From assembly GCA_900543455.1 (NCBI GenBank), contig UQRR01000014.1:1-31570 (forward strand): 31,570 bases of DNA, written 5' to 3'. The position numbers and the translations under genes were made by a program. Below are positions 25,258-31,570 of the stretch, piece after piece. The notes beneath the pieces are model-generated. The model saw nothing but the letters and a program-made list of their open reading frames with translations. It was not told the DNA's origin and did not search any database. This stretch comes from an uncultured Dialister sp. (GTDB taxonomy: Bacteria; Bacillota; Negativicutes; Veillonellales; Dialisteraceae). Position 1 is the stretch's first letter, and each line of letters opens with the position of its first letter.

Positions 25258-26297
25258 GCGCGCTGAAATCACTTGCTTGGGAAGGGGAGAGCCTCCGCCT
25301 TCTTGACCAGACGAAGCTCCCCTCTGAGATCACCTATCTAAGCTGCACGGACTACCGAGAGGTAGCCGATGCCATCCGCATCCTTGCGGTGCGCGGAGCC
25401 CCGGCGATCGGTGTCGCAGCCGCCTACGCCGTCCTCCTCGCCTATAGGGAATGCCTTTCCGCGCCCGATGTATCCGCTCACTTTCATCACGCCTGCGAGG
25501 AAATCAGCGCGGCGCGTCCGACAGCGGTGAATCTCTCATGGGCGGTTTCCGAGATGGAGAAAGTCTTCGCTCGATATCCCGCCAAAGAAGCGGGGGATGC
25601 GCTCCTAGCGCGCGCGAAGGAGATCGAAGCAGAGGATATTCACACCTGCCGGTCCATCGGTGAAAATGGCGCAGACCTTTTCCACGGAAGGAAGGGCCTT
25701 CGCATCCTGACCCACTGCAATACGGGAGCGCTGGCGACCGCAGGCATCGGCACGGCATTCGGTGTCCTCTCCGTCCTTCATGAAAGGGGCGCGATCGAGT
25801 GCGTGTATGCGGATGAGACGCGCCCGCTCCTGCAGGGGAGCCGCCTCACCGCGACCGAGCTCATGGAAGGACATATCCCATGCTGCCTCATCTCCGATAC
25901 GATGTCCGCCGCCGTCATGCGTGATAAGGAAATCGACGCCGTCATCGTCGGAGCCGACCGCATCGCAGCGAATGGCGATACCGCCAACAAGATCGGCACC
26001 TACGGCCTCGCCGTCATGGCAGCCTACCACCATATCCCTTTCTACATCGCTGCACCATTCTCGACATTTGACTTTTCCATCTCCTCCGGGAAGGAAATCG
26101 TCATCGAAGAAAGAAATCCGGACGAAGTGCGGAAATTTGCCGGCATCTACACCGCGCCGAAAGACGTCCCTGTCTATAATCCCGCCTTCGACGTCACGCC
26201 ATCCTCTCTCATCGCCGGCATCATCACAGAAAAAGGCGTCCTGAAAGCGCCATATGAAGAGACGATCGCGCGGTACAAGAAAGAACTTTCAAAATAA
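25254..26297 (+). CDS. mtnA: Methylthioribose-1-phosphate isomerase
   Basis: Converts 5-methylthioribose-1-phosphate to 5-methylthioribulose-1-phosphate. The 347-residue length and motifs fit MtnA: AVRGAPAIGVAAAY (about 45-58), THCNTGALATAGIGTA with the catalytic cysteine at C155, and VIVGADRIAANGDTANKIGTY with the catalytic aspartate at D235. The eIF2B-like fold is shared with ribose-1,5-bisphosphate isomerases, but RGAPAIG and the mtnP neighbour favour MtnA. The start follows CGGAGG and overlaps mtnP by ATGA. No mtnK or later Met-salvage gene (mtnB, mtnW, mtnX, mtnD) is in the window. Confidence 0.95.
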   Translation: MSALKSLAWEGESLRLLDQTKLPSEITYLSCTDYREVADAIRILAVRGAPAIGVAAAYAVLLAYRECLSAPDVSAHFHHACEEISAARPTAVNLSWAVSEMEKVFARYPAKEAGDALLARAKEIEAEDIHTCRSIGENGADLFHGRKGLRILTHCNTGALATAGIGTAFGVLSVLHERGAIECVYADETRPLLQGSRLTATELMEGHIPCCLISDTMSAAVMRDKEIDAVIVGADRIAANGDTANKIGTYGLAVMAAYHHIPFYIAAPFSTFDFSISSGKEIVIEERNPDEVRKFAGIYTAPKDVPVYNPAFDVTPSSLIAGIITEKGVLKAPYEETIARYKKELSK

Positions 26298-26302
26298 AAA
26301 AG

Positions 26303-26527
26303 TAGCTGGGGACTAGTGACTAGTGACTGGTAGCTAGGGATTAGTGGCTAGGGATTAGGTTTGCGATACGAGAAAACCGCTAGTCTCAAACCTCCGCGGC
26401 GCCTCCATATTTTTATGCGCCGCACCACCCCCGTTGAACCCTCTGAACCTGTGTTGAACCCGCTCCCCCTCTTTTGCACGCAATCAAGGGACGTCCCGCT
26501 CACGGGCTAACCCTGAACCCTGAACCT
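26303..26527. repeat. Composite intergenic repeat: heptamers plus hairpin plus CCCTGAACC tail
   Basis: Eight heptamers (GTAGCTG, GGGACTA, GTGACTA, GTGACTG, GTAGCTA, GGGATTA, GTGGCTA, GGGATTA; 26303-26358) are followed by AGGTTTG...CAAACCT (inverted arms 26357-26394) and a GCGGCGC/GCGCCGC hairpin (26396-26421). The segment ends in AACCCTGAACCCTGAACC (26510-26527). The same order appears at 31456. Confidence 0.75.
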
Positions 26528-26561
26528 TTAACCTTTACTGTTTTCCGAAAGGAGTCCATCC

Positions 26562-27806
26562 ATGTCTGAATCCATGATTCGTGATATTTCCCTTGCTGAC
26601 GAAGGTCTGCAGCGTATTTCCTGGGTCGAAAAATTCATGCCCGCGCTGAATACACTGCGTGAAGAATTCGTCAAAGAGCAGATTTTCAAAGGCAAGACCA
26701 TCGTCATGTCCATCCACCTCGAAGCGAAGACCGCCTACCTCGCGCTCACGCTGAAAGCGGCGGGGGCGAATGTCATCTGCACCGGCAGCAATCCGCTCTC
26801 CACGCAGGACCCGATCGCAGCCGGCCTCGTCAAGAGCGGCGTCACCGTCTATGCATGGCATGCCTGCACCGAAGAGGAATACTTCATGTTCCTGAATAAG
26901 GCCCTCGATCACATGCCTGACATTATCATCGATGACGGCGGCGACCTCGTCCACCTGCTCCATACCACCAGAAAAGAGTGCCAGAAGAACCTCATCGGCG
27001 GCTCCGAAGAGACCACCACGGGCGTATACCGTCTGAAAATCCTTGAAAAAGAAAACAAGCTGGAATTCCCGATGATCGCAGTCAATGATTCCTACTGCAA
27101 GTACCTTTTTGATAACCGCTACGGCACCGGACAGTCCGCCTGGGACGGCATCATCCGCAGCACAAATCTCACTGTCACCGGCAAGACCGCTGTCATCGCA
27201 GGCTATGGCTGGTGCGGCAAAGGCTGTGCGATGCGTGCGAAAGGGCTCGGCGCGCATGTCATCGTGACAGAAGTCGATCCCATCAAAGCCATCGAAGCCG
27301 TGATGGATGGATTCGAAGTCATGCCGATGGCAGAAGCTGCTAAGCACGGTGACATTTTCCTCACCGTCACCGGCGACATCGACATCATCACCGAACCGCA
27401 TTTCCTCGCGATGAAGGACGGCGCCATCTGTGCGAATGCTGGCCACTTTGACTGCGAAGTCAGCCGCAAGGATCTGGAACGCATCGCCGTCTCTCACTAC
27501 GAAGCCCGCAAGAACATTGAAGGCTATGTCCTGCCAAACGGCAAGACCGTCTTCCTCATGGCTGAAGGCCGCCTCGTGAACCTTGCAGCAGGGGATGGCC
27601 ATCCGGCAGAGATCATGGACCTCTCCTTTGCGATGCAGACCCTCGCAGCCCGCTACCTCCTCCAGCACGGCAAGGATATGAAGCCGGCCGTCTACACCCT
27701 TCCGCATGAACTGGATACCAAGATCGCCTCCATCAAGCTCGCTGCCATGGGATACCAGATCGATACCCTGACAGAAGCACAGAAAAAGTACCTGGGACTC
27801 GACTAA
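26562..27806 (+). CDS. ahcY: S-adenosylhomocysteine hydrolase family enzyme, possibly S-inosylhomocysteine hydrolase
   Basis: Cleaves the nucleosidyl-homocysteine left after SAM-dependent methylation, using bound NAD. Conserved: D125 (IIIDDGGDL), E150 with TTTG, K180 and D184 (NDSYCKYLFDN), the NAD loop GYGWCGKG (214-221), HFD near 300 and GHPAEIM. At 414 residues it is the short Thermotoga/archaeal form without the insertion or the C-terminal Lys/Tyr tail of human SAHH. In the adenine pocket, human HMTVET (His55, Thr57, Glu59) reads HLEAKT here (H52, E54, K56): Lys replaces the Glu next to the adenine amino group, which would suit a 6-oxo purine. Combined with mtaD 15 bp downstream, this suggests S-inosylhomocysteine as substrate; classic SAHH activity remains possible. 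The start follows AAAGGAG. Confidence 0.9.
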   Translation: MSESMIRDISLADEGLQRISWVEKFMPALNTLREEFVKEQIFKGKTIVMSIHLEAKTAYLALTLKAAGANVICTGSNPLSTQDPIAAGLVKSGVTVYAWHACTEEEYFMFLNKALDHMPDIIIDDGGDLVHLLHTTRKECQKNLIGGSEETTTGVYRLKILEKENKLEFPMIAVNDSYCKYLFDNRYGTGQSAWDGIIRSTNLTVTGKTAVIAGYGWCGKGCAMRAKGLGAHVIVTEVDPIKAIEAVMDGFEVMPMAEAAKHGDIFLTVTGDIDIITEPHFLAMKDGAICANAGHFDCEVSRKDLERIAVSHYEARKNIEGYVLPNGKTVFLMAEGRLVNLAAGDGHPAEIMDLSFAMQTLAARYLLQHGKDMKPAVYTLPHELDTKIASIKLAAMGYQIDTLTEAQKKYLGLD

Positions 27807-27821
27807 GCAAGGAGCATTGAT

Positions 27822-29108
27822 ATGACCACACTGATCAAAAACATCGGACTTTACCAGAACGGCAAAGTCACCGAAAACCAGAATATTTCTTTAGACGGGA
27901 AATATATCAAAGATTTCCCGGAAAACCCAAAAGACGAAGACTATGCGGAAGTCATCAATGGGAAAGGCATGCTGGCCATGCCCGGGCTCGTGAATACCCA
28001 CACTCACGTTGCGATGACACTGTTCCGCTCCTACGCCGACGATATGGAACTGATGGACTGGCTGCAGAACAAGATCTGGCCGGCTGAAGACCACCTCGAC
28101 GACGACATCGTCTACTGGGGAAGCATGCTTGCTTTCGCAGAAATGATCCGCGGCGGCACCACCGCCTTCTGCGACATGTACATGTTCATGGACTCCTGCG
28201 CGAAGGCAGCTGACAAAGCCGGTATCCGCGGAAATCTGGCACGCGGCCTCGCAGGCATCAGCCCGAATGCACAAAGCGGCCTTCAGGAGAATATTGAGCT
28301 CTTCGAGAAATGGGAAGGTGCCGGAGACGGACGCTTCCATGTCATGCTCGGACCGCACGCTCCCTACACCTGCCCGCCGGACTACATTAGGCAGGTGCGC
28401 GACGAAGCGATGAAGCACGGCATCCCGATCCACATCCATCTCTCCGAAACAAAAGGGGAGGTAGATAATTGCCTCAAGGAATACGGCAAGACACCGATCG
28501 CCCTCATGAATGACCTCGGTCTCTTCGAGCTGCCGACACTCGCAGCCCACTGCGTCCATGTGACCGACGAAGACATCGCCATCATGCAGGAAAAGCACGT
28601 CCGCGTCGCACATAATCCGGGCAGCAACCTGAAGCTCGCCTCCGGCATCGCACCGGTCGTCAAGATGAGAAAAGCCGGCGTCACCGTCGGCCTTGGGACC
28701 GATGGCGCCTCCTCCAATAATAAGCTCGACATGTTCGCAGAAATGCGCCTCGCCTCCCTCATCCATAAAGCGAATACCTACGATCCCTTCGCCATCACTG
28801 CAACCGAAACCATGGAGATGGCGACCGTCGATGGCGCCAAATGCCTCGGCTATGATGACCTTGGCAAACTGGAAAAGGGCGCACTCGCCGATATCATCCT
28901 CGTGGACAGAAGCGGCTTCCACTGGCACCCACGCTTCGACAGCGTCTCCCTTGCCGTCTATGCAGGAAACTCCATGGACGTTGACACCGTCATCATCAAT
29001 GGCAAGACCGTCATGCGTCACAAGGAGATGACGACCATCGACACAGAAAAACTCTATGCCGAAGTCGACCGCGTGACAGAAAAGCTCTATGCTTTCAGCA
29101 AGAAATAA
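27822..29108 (+). CDS. mtaD: 5'-methylthioadenosine/S-adenosylhomocysteine deaminase
   Basis: 428-residue amidohydrolase-superfamily enzyme (TrzN/AtzB/MtaD type) that deaminates MTA and SAH to methylthioinosine and S-inosylhomocysteine. Metal ligands are visible in order: NTHTH (H60, H62), HIHLSET, AAHCVH and GTDGASSNN; the small N- and C-terminal flanking domains are present (VDRSGFHWHPRF, VIINGKTVM near the end). It lies 15 bp after ahcY with AAGGAG, so the two are probably cotranscribed. Together with mtnP and mtnA it supplies the deamination step of a SAM by-product salvage route. Guanine or other aminohydrolase activities share this fold, but the ahcY context supports MTA/SAH. Confidence 0.93.
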   Translation: MTTLIKNIGLYQNGKVTENQNISLDGKYIKDFPENPKDEDYAEVINGKGMLAMPGLVNTHTHVAMTLFRSYADDMELMDWLQNKIWPAEDHLDDDIVYWGSMLAFAEMIRGGTTAFCDMYMFMDSCAKAADKAGIRGNLARGLAGISPNAQSGLQENIELFEKWEGAGDGRFHVMLGPHAPYTCPPDYIRQVRDEAMKHGIPIHIHLSETKGEVDNCLKEYGKTPIALMNDLGLFELPTLAAHCVHVTDEDIAIMQEKHVRVAHNPGSNLKLASGIAPVVKMRKAGVTVGLGTDGASSNNKLDMFAEMRLASLIHKANTYDPFAITATETMEMATVDGAKCLGYDDLGKLEKGALADIILVDRSGFHWHPRFDSVSLAVYAGNSMDVDTVIINGKTVMRHKEMTTIDTEKLYAEVDRVTEKLYAFSKK

Positions 29109-29121
29109 ATGGTAGATATGC

Positions 29122-29152
29122 AAAAAGAACCTGCAAAGCGGGTTCTTTTTTT
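29122..29152 (+). terminator. Terminator after mtaD
   Basis: AAAAAGAACC (29122-29131) and GGTTCTTTTT (29141-29150) are perfect arms with a 9-nt loop, followed by two more T residues. Confidence 0.88.
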
Positions 29153-29172
29153 GATGGAAAAGGGAAAATGAT

Positions 29173-29193
29173 GGGTTCAGGGTTCAGGGTTCA
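29173..29193. repeat. Three tandem GGGTTCA heptamers
   Basis: GGGTTCA is repeated exactly three times; it is the complement of the AACCCTG runs before other core genes (for example 26510). Confidence 0.7.
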
Positions 29194-29264
29194 AGGTTGT
29201 GGTGGCGGCTTCGCCGCAGTATAAATCTGGCGATGCCCGATGGTCTGCGATGGCAGGTTTCCCT

Positions 29265-30045
29265 CGTATCATCAGCCTCCCGGGGAAGGTGCCCCGTAGG
29301 GGCGGATAGGGCACTGGCGGTATGAAAGAGCGTGGGGAAATGCGTCTCAAGGTCGGAAAATGAGAATACCGCCTTCCCCGCGTGGGGAAGGTGGCGAGCA
29401 TAGCAAGCCGGATAGGGTTCTAGCCGTATGAAAGACAGATGAGGAAAGCGGAGAGGTGCGCGGTCACTCATCCCTGCTTTCTTCAAACTTGTGGTGAACT
29501 GCGTCAAAACCCGAAGCGCCGCGTATTTATACGGAACATCTCTCCATGATCCTGCGAACGCGCATTCGTTTGAAGCACATGTCGACTCAAAAGAACGACC
29601 GTTCGTCTTTCCTTCCCAATGGGGAAGGTGCCCCGTAGGGGCGGATAGGGCACTGGCGGTATGAAAGAGAGTAGGGAAATGCATCTCAAGGGCGGAAAAT
29701 GAGAGTACCGCCTTCCCCTATGGGGAAGATAGCGAAACGAGAACACCGTCTTCCCCGCATCAAAGCCTTCCCCGCGTGGGGAAGGTGGCGAGCGAAGCGA
29801 GCCGGATAGGGTTCTAGCCGTATGAAAGACAGATGAGGAAAGCGGAGAGGTGCACGGTCACTCATCCCTGCTTTCAAACTTGTGGTGCACTGCGTCAAAA
29901 CCCGAAGCGCCGCGTATTTATACGGAACATCTCTCCATGATCCTGCGAACACGCATTCGTTTGAAGCGCATGTCGGCCCAAAGGAACGACCGTTCGCCTT
30001 TCCTTCCCAATGGGGAAGGTGCCCCGTAGGGGCGGAGAGGGCTCT
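29265..30045. repeat. Tandem duplication of a ~280-bp hairpin-rich non-coding segment
   Basis: 29372-29654 and 29766-30045 are direct copies that differ at about a dozen positions plus one 3-bp gap. A partial third copy (29283-29378) matches 29620-29715. Each contains CCTTCCCC/GGGGAAGG and GCCCC/GGGGC hairpins and the GGTGGCGAGCGAAGCGAGCC element. Open frames on the minus strand here are products of the repeat and are not called genes. The rest of the 1.1-kb spacer shows no gene. Confidence 0.8.
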
Positions 30046-30212
30046 GCTAGGCAAGCTGAATGAGAATAGGGGAAAAAGCGACGCTTCACGCCGAATATAG
30101 GATGGCGTCGAAGCCGCTGCCTTCCCCGCCTTCCCCATTGCACCTTCCAGCCATTCCCACACAGCCTAAATTCGCGATTTCTGAAGAAATCCGTGAAGCG
30201 GCCGTCATTTTA

Positions 30213-30221
30213 TGGTATAAT
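30213..30221 (+). promoter_or_regulatory. Extended -10 promoter of the remA-gmk-rpoZ operon
   Basis: TGGTATAAT (extended -10) lies about 60 bp upstream of the remA start; no clear -35 box. Confidence 0.6.
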
Positions 30222-30280
30222 TATCGTTACAGATGAAGAGACGCAAGTCTAGTCAATATAAAGTAAGGAGAGACATAAAA

Positions 30281-30556
30281 GTGGGTTTTTCTTTGATTAA
30301 TATCGGTTTTGGCAATATGGCAGCTGCAGCGCGCGTGATGGCGATCATCAGCCCGGAGTCTGCACCGGTGAAACGTATGATCCAGGACTCCCGTGACAAA
30401 GGGGATCTCATCGATGCCACCTACGGCAGAAAGACGAGAGCCGTCCTCATCATGGACAGCGGGCAGATCATTCTTTCCGCCGTACAGCCGGAAACGATTT
30501 CTCACAGACTGATGAATAAAGATGTGATCACTTCTGAAGGAATGGATGAAAACTGA
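30281..30556 (+). CDS. remA: RemA-family regulator (DUF370, formerly YlzA)
   Basis: 91-residue DNA-binding protein; in Bacillus RemA activates biofilm matrix genes. The core INIGFGNMAAAARVMAII, SPESAPVKRMIQD and ATYGRKTRAVLIMDSG...ILSAVQPET closely follows RemA. GTG 30281 is chosen as start because AAGGAG lies 10 nt upstream and the family begins just before the INIGxGN motif; an ATG at 30233 in the same frame would add 16 basic residues with no family counterpart. Its stop overlaps the gmk ATG by 1 nt. remA-gmk-rpoZ is a conserved Firmicutes order. Confidence 0.9.
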   Translation: MGFSLINIGFGNMAAAARVMAIISPESAPVKRMIQDSRDKGDLIDATYGRKTRAVLIMDSGQIILSAVQPETISHRLMNKDVITSEGMDEN

Positions 30557-31206
30557 TGGCACAGACAGCGAAAAAAGATGAAGGCATTCTTCTGGTCGTC
30601 TCCGGCCCGAGCGGTGCGGGGAAGGGGACCATCTGCAATGCCATCCGCGAGAAATTTCCGGATCTTCAGTATTCCGTCTCGATGACGACAAGAGATCCCC
30701 GAAAAGGGGAAGTGGAGGGGGAGAGCTATTTCTTCCGCACCAATGAACAGTTCGAGAAGCTCATCGAAGAAGATGCCTTCCTCGAATACGCCAAGGTCTA
30801 TGACCACTACTACGGCACGCCGAAAAAGCGCGCGCTCGATATGATCAGTGACGGGAAATCCGTACTGCTTGAGATCGACATCCAGGGCGCCATGCAGGTC
30901 AAGAAACGCTATCCGAAAGGCGTCTTCATCTACATCGTTCCACCGTCTTTGGAGATTCTGTCCGATCGTCTCTACGGACGCGGTACAGACTCTGAAGAGA
31001 CCATCCAAAAGCGCCTCGCACAGATCACCAGTGAGCTCGCTATGGCACACCAGTATGACTATATCATCGTCAATGACAAACTCGAAGATGCAGTGAGAAA
31101 GACCAGCTCCATCCTGGAAGCCGAACGCTGCAAGCTGTCCCGCAATGAAGGGCAGATCGAGACCATTTTCAAACAGTATATCAATAAGGAGGTACCCTTA
31201 AAATGA
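30556..31206 (+). CDS. gmk: Guanylate kinase
   Basis: Phosphorylates GMP to GDP. The P-loop is SGPSGAGKG (residues 16-24). GMP-binding residues lie in SVSMTTRDPRKGEVEGESYFF, with FLEYAKVYDHYYGTPK after the lid-near segment, and LLEIDIQGAMQVKK is typical of bacterial Gmk. The 216-residue length is normal. It overlaps remA by 1 nt and rpoZ by 4 nt, so the three genes are translationally coupled. In a Firmicute with Rsh-made (p)ppGpp, Gmk is a known alarmone target. Confidence 0.96.
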   Translation: MAQTAKKDEGILLVVSGPSGAGKGTICNAIREKFPDLQYSVSMTTRDPRKGEVEGESYFFRTNEQFEKLIEEDAFLEYAKVYDHYYGTPKKRALDMISDGKSVLLEIDIQGAMQVKKRYPKGVFIYIVPPSLEILSDRLYGRGTDSEETIQKRLAQITSELAMAHQYDYIIVNDKLEDAVRKTSSILEAERCKLSRNEGQIETIFKQYINKEVPLK

Positions 31207-31403
31207 TGTGTTATCCTTCTATCGACAGCCTTGTCAAAAAGGTGGACTCCAAGTACACCCTCGTGACCCTCGCCGCTCTTCGTGCCCGTGAACTGACAGA
31301 CGGACAGACCCCGCTCATCGCTCACGCAGAAGGCAAGAAACCAGCGACCATCGCTCTCGAAGAGATCTATGAAGGCAAGATCACCTACTCCTTCAGCAAA
31401 TAA
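31203..31403 (+). CDS. rpoZ: RNA polymerase omega subunit
   Basis: 66 residues with PSIDSLVKKVDSKYTLVTLA, then ARELTDG, the conserved omega helix that clamps the beta' C-terminus. TAAGGAGGT lies about 10 nt upstream of ATG 31203 (a second ATG follows at 31206). It overlaps the gmk stop by ATGA. A clear terminator follows. Confidence 0.93.
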   Translation: MMCYPSIDSLVKKVDSKYTLVTLAALRARELTDGQTPLIAHAEGKKPATIALEEIYEGKITYSFSK

Positions 31404-31410
31404 AAATAAG

Positions 31411-31444
31411 GTCAGGCAGTCCAAGAAAGGCTGCCTGACTTTTT
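31411..31444 (+). terminator. Terminator after rpoZ
   Basis: GTCAGGCAG (31411-31419) and CTGCCTGAC (31431-31439) are perfect arms followed by TTTTT. Confidence 0.9.
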
Positions 31445-31455
31445 GTACGTTCAGG

Positions 31456-31570
31456 GTGACTGGGGACTAGTGACTGGGGACTGGGGACTAGTAGCTAGGG
31501 ATTAGGTTTGCGATACGAGAAAACCGCCAGTTTCAAACCTCCGCGGCGCTTCCATGTTTTTATGCGCCGC
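31456..31570. repeat. Composite intergenic repeat at the window end
   Basis: Seven heptamers (31456-31504: GTGACTG, GGGACTA, GTGACTG, GGGACTG, GGGACTA, GTAGCTA, GGGATTA), then AGGTTTG...CAAACCT arms, then GCGGCGC...GCGCCGC ending at the window edge. It is nearly identical to 26340-26421. Confidence 0.75.

Noticed and set aside
26303..26358. Telomere-like repeat (GGGATTA resembles telomeric TTAGGG)
   Set aside because: The units drift between GTGACTA, GTAGCTA and GGGATTA and lie in many internal spacers, so the likeness is coincidental.
29184..30162. Minus-strand open frames encoding repeated ALSAPTGHLPHWEG-like protein
   Set aside because: They are translations of the duplicated hairpin-rich non-coding repeat; no ribosome binding site or domain, and the same peptide recurs wherever the repeat does.

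Overview
The window looks like a chromosome segment of a Negativicutes bacterium, a Gram-negative-walled Firmicute. Dialister or a close Veillonellaceae relative is my best guess, from recognition rather than a search. Two signals point there: a YadA-type trimeric autotransporter adhesin, which needs an outer membrane, and Firmicutes housekeeping order (recJ, relA, dtd, hisS, aspS; remA, gmk, rpoZ; nfeD, floA).

Region 1 (1 to about 8500) is AT-richer accessory DNA. It holds a decayed trimeric autotransporter, a frameshifted small gene, a frameshifted HExxH metallopeptidase with a damaged lipobox, an intact orphan membrane protein, a frameshifted protein with three tandem Xre/Cro-type modules, an intact two-TM proline-rich protein, a TM2-like protein overlapping a frameshifted bacterial-PH-domain gene, and a phosphoribosyltransferase-fold gene broken at three short runs. 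Most of these lesions are one-base changes in homopolymers. A palindrome GGCTTTTC-N6/12-GAAAAGCC recurs upstream of three of the genes, and a block of eight 10-bp repeats follows the adhesin.

Region 2 (about 8780 to 20700) is conserved core: recJ, relA/rsh, dtd, an MBL-fold hydrolase overlapping an AI-2E family permease, a Fur-family regulator, hisS with a structured leader, and aspS ending in a perfect 19-bp terminator stem.

Region 3 (20800 to 29150) holds nfeD and floA (membrane microdomains), cspA on the opposite strand, the tight operon hslO-mtnP-mtnA (ATGA overlaps), then ahcY-mtaD. Together mtaD, mtnP, mtnA and ahcY form a SAM by-product salvage set. Active-site residues of the MtnP and AhcY homologues suggest that purine deamination comes first: MTA to methylthioinosine to methylthioribose-1-P, and SAH to S-inosylhomocysteine to homocysteine plus inosine.

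Region 4 (29150 to the end) has a 1.1-kb non-coding spacer with a near-identical 280-bp direct duplication, then remA-gmk-rpoZ. Core spacers are packed with short dispersed repeats: arrays of a GTGACTA-like heptamer, a composite GCGGCGC/GCGCCGC hairpin element, and an AAGGAAAC...GTTTCCTT inverted-repeat family. No tRNA, rRNA, CRISPR array or intact insertion sequence was recognised.
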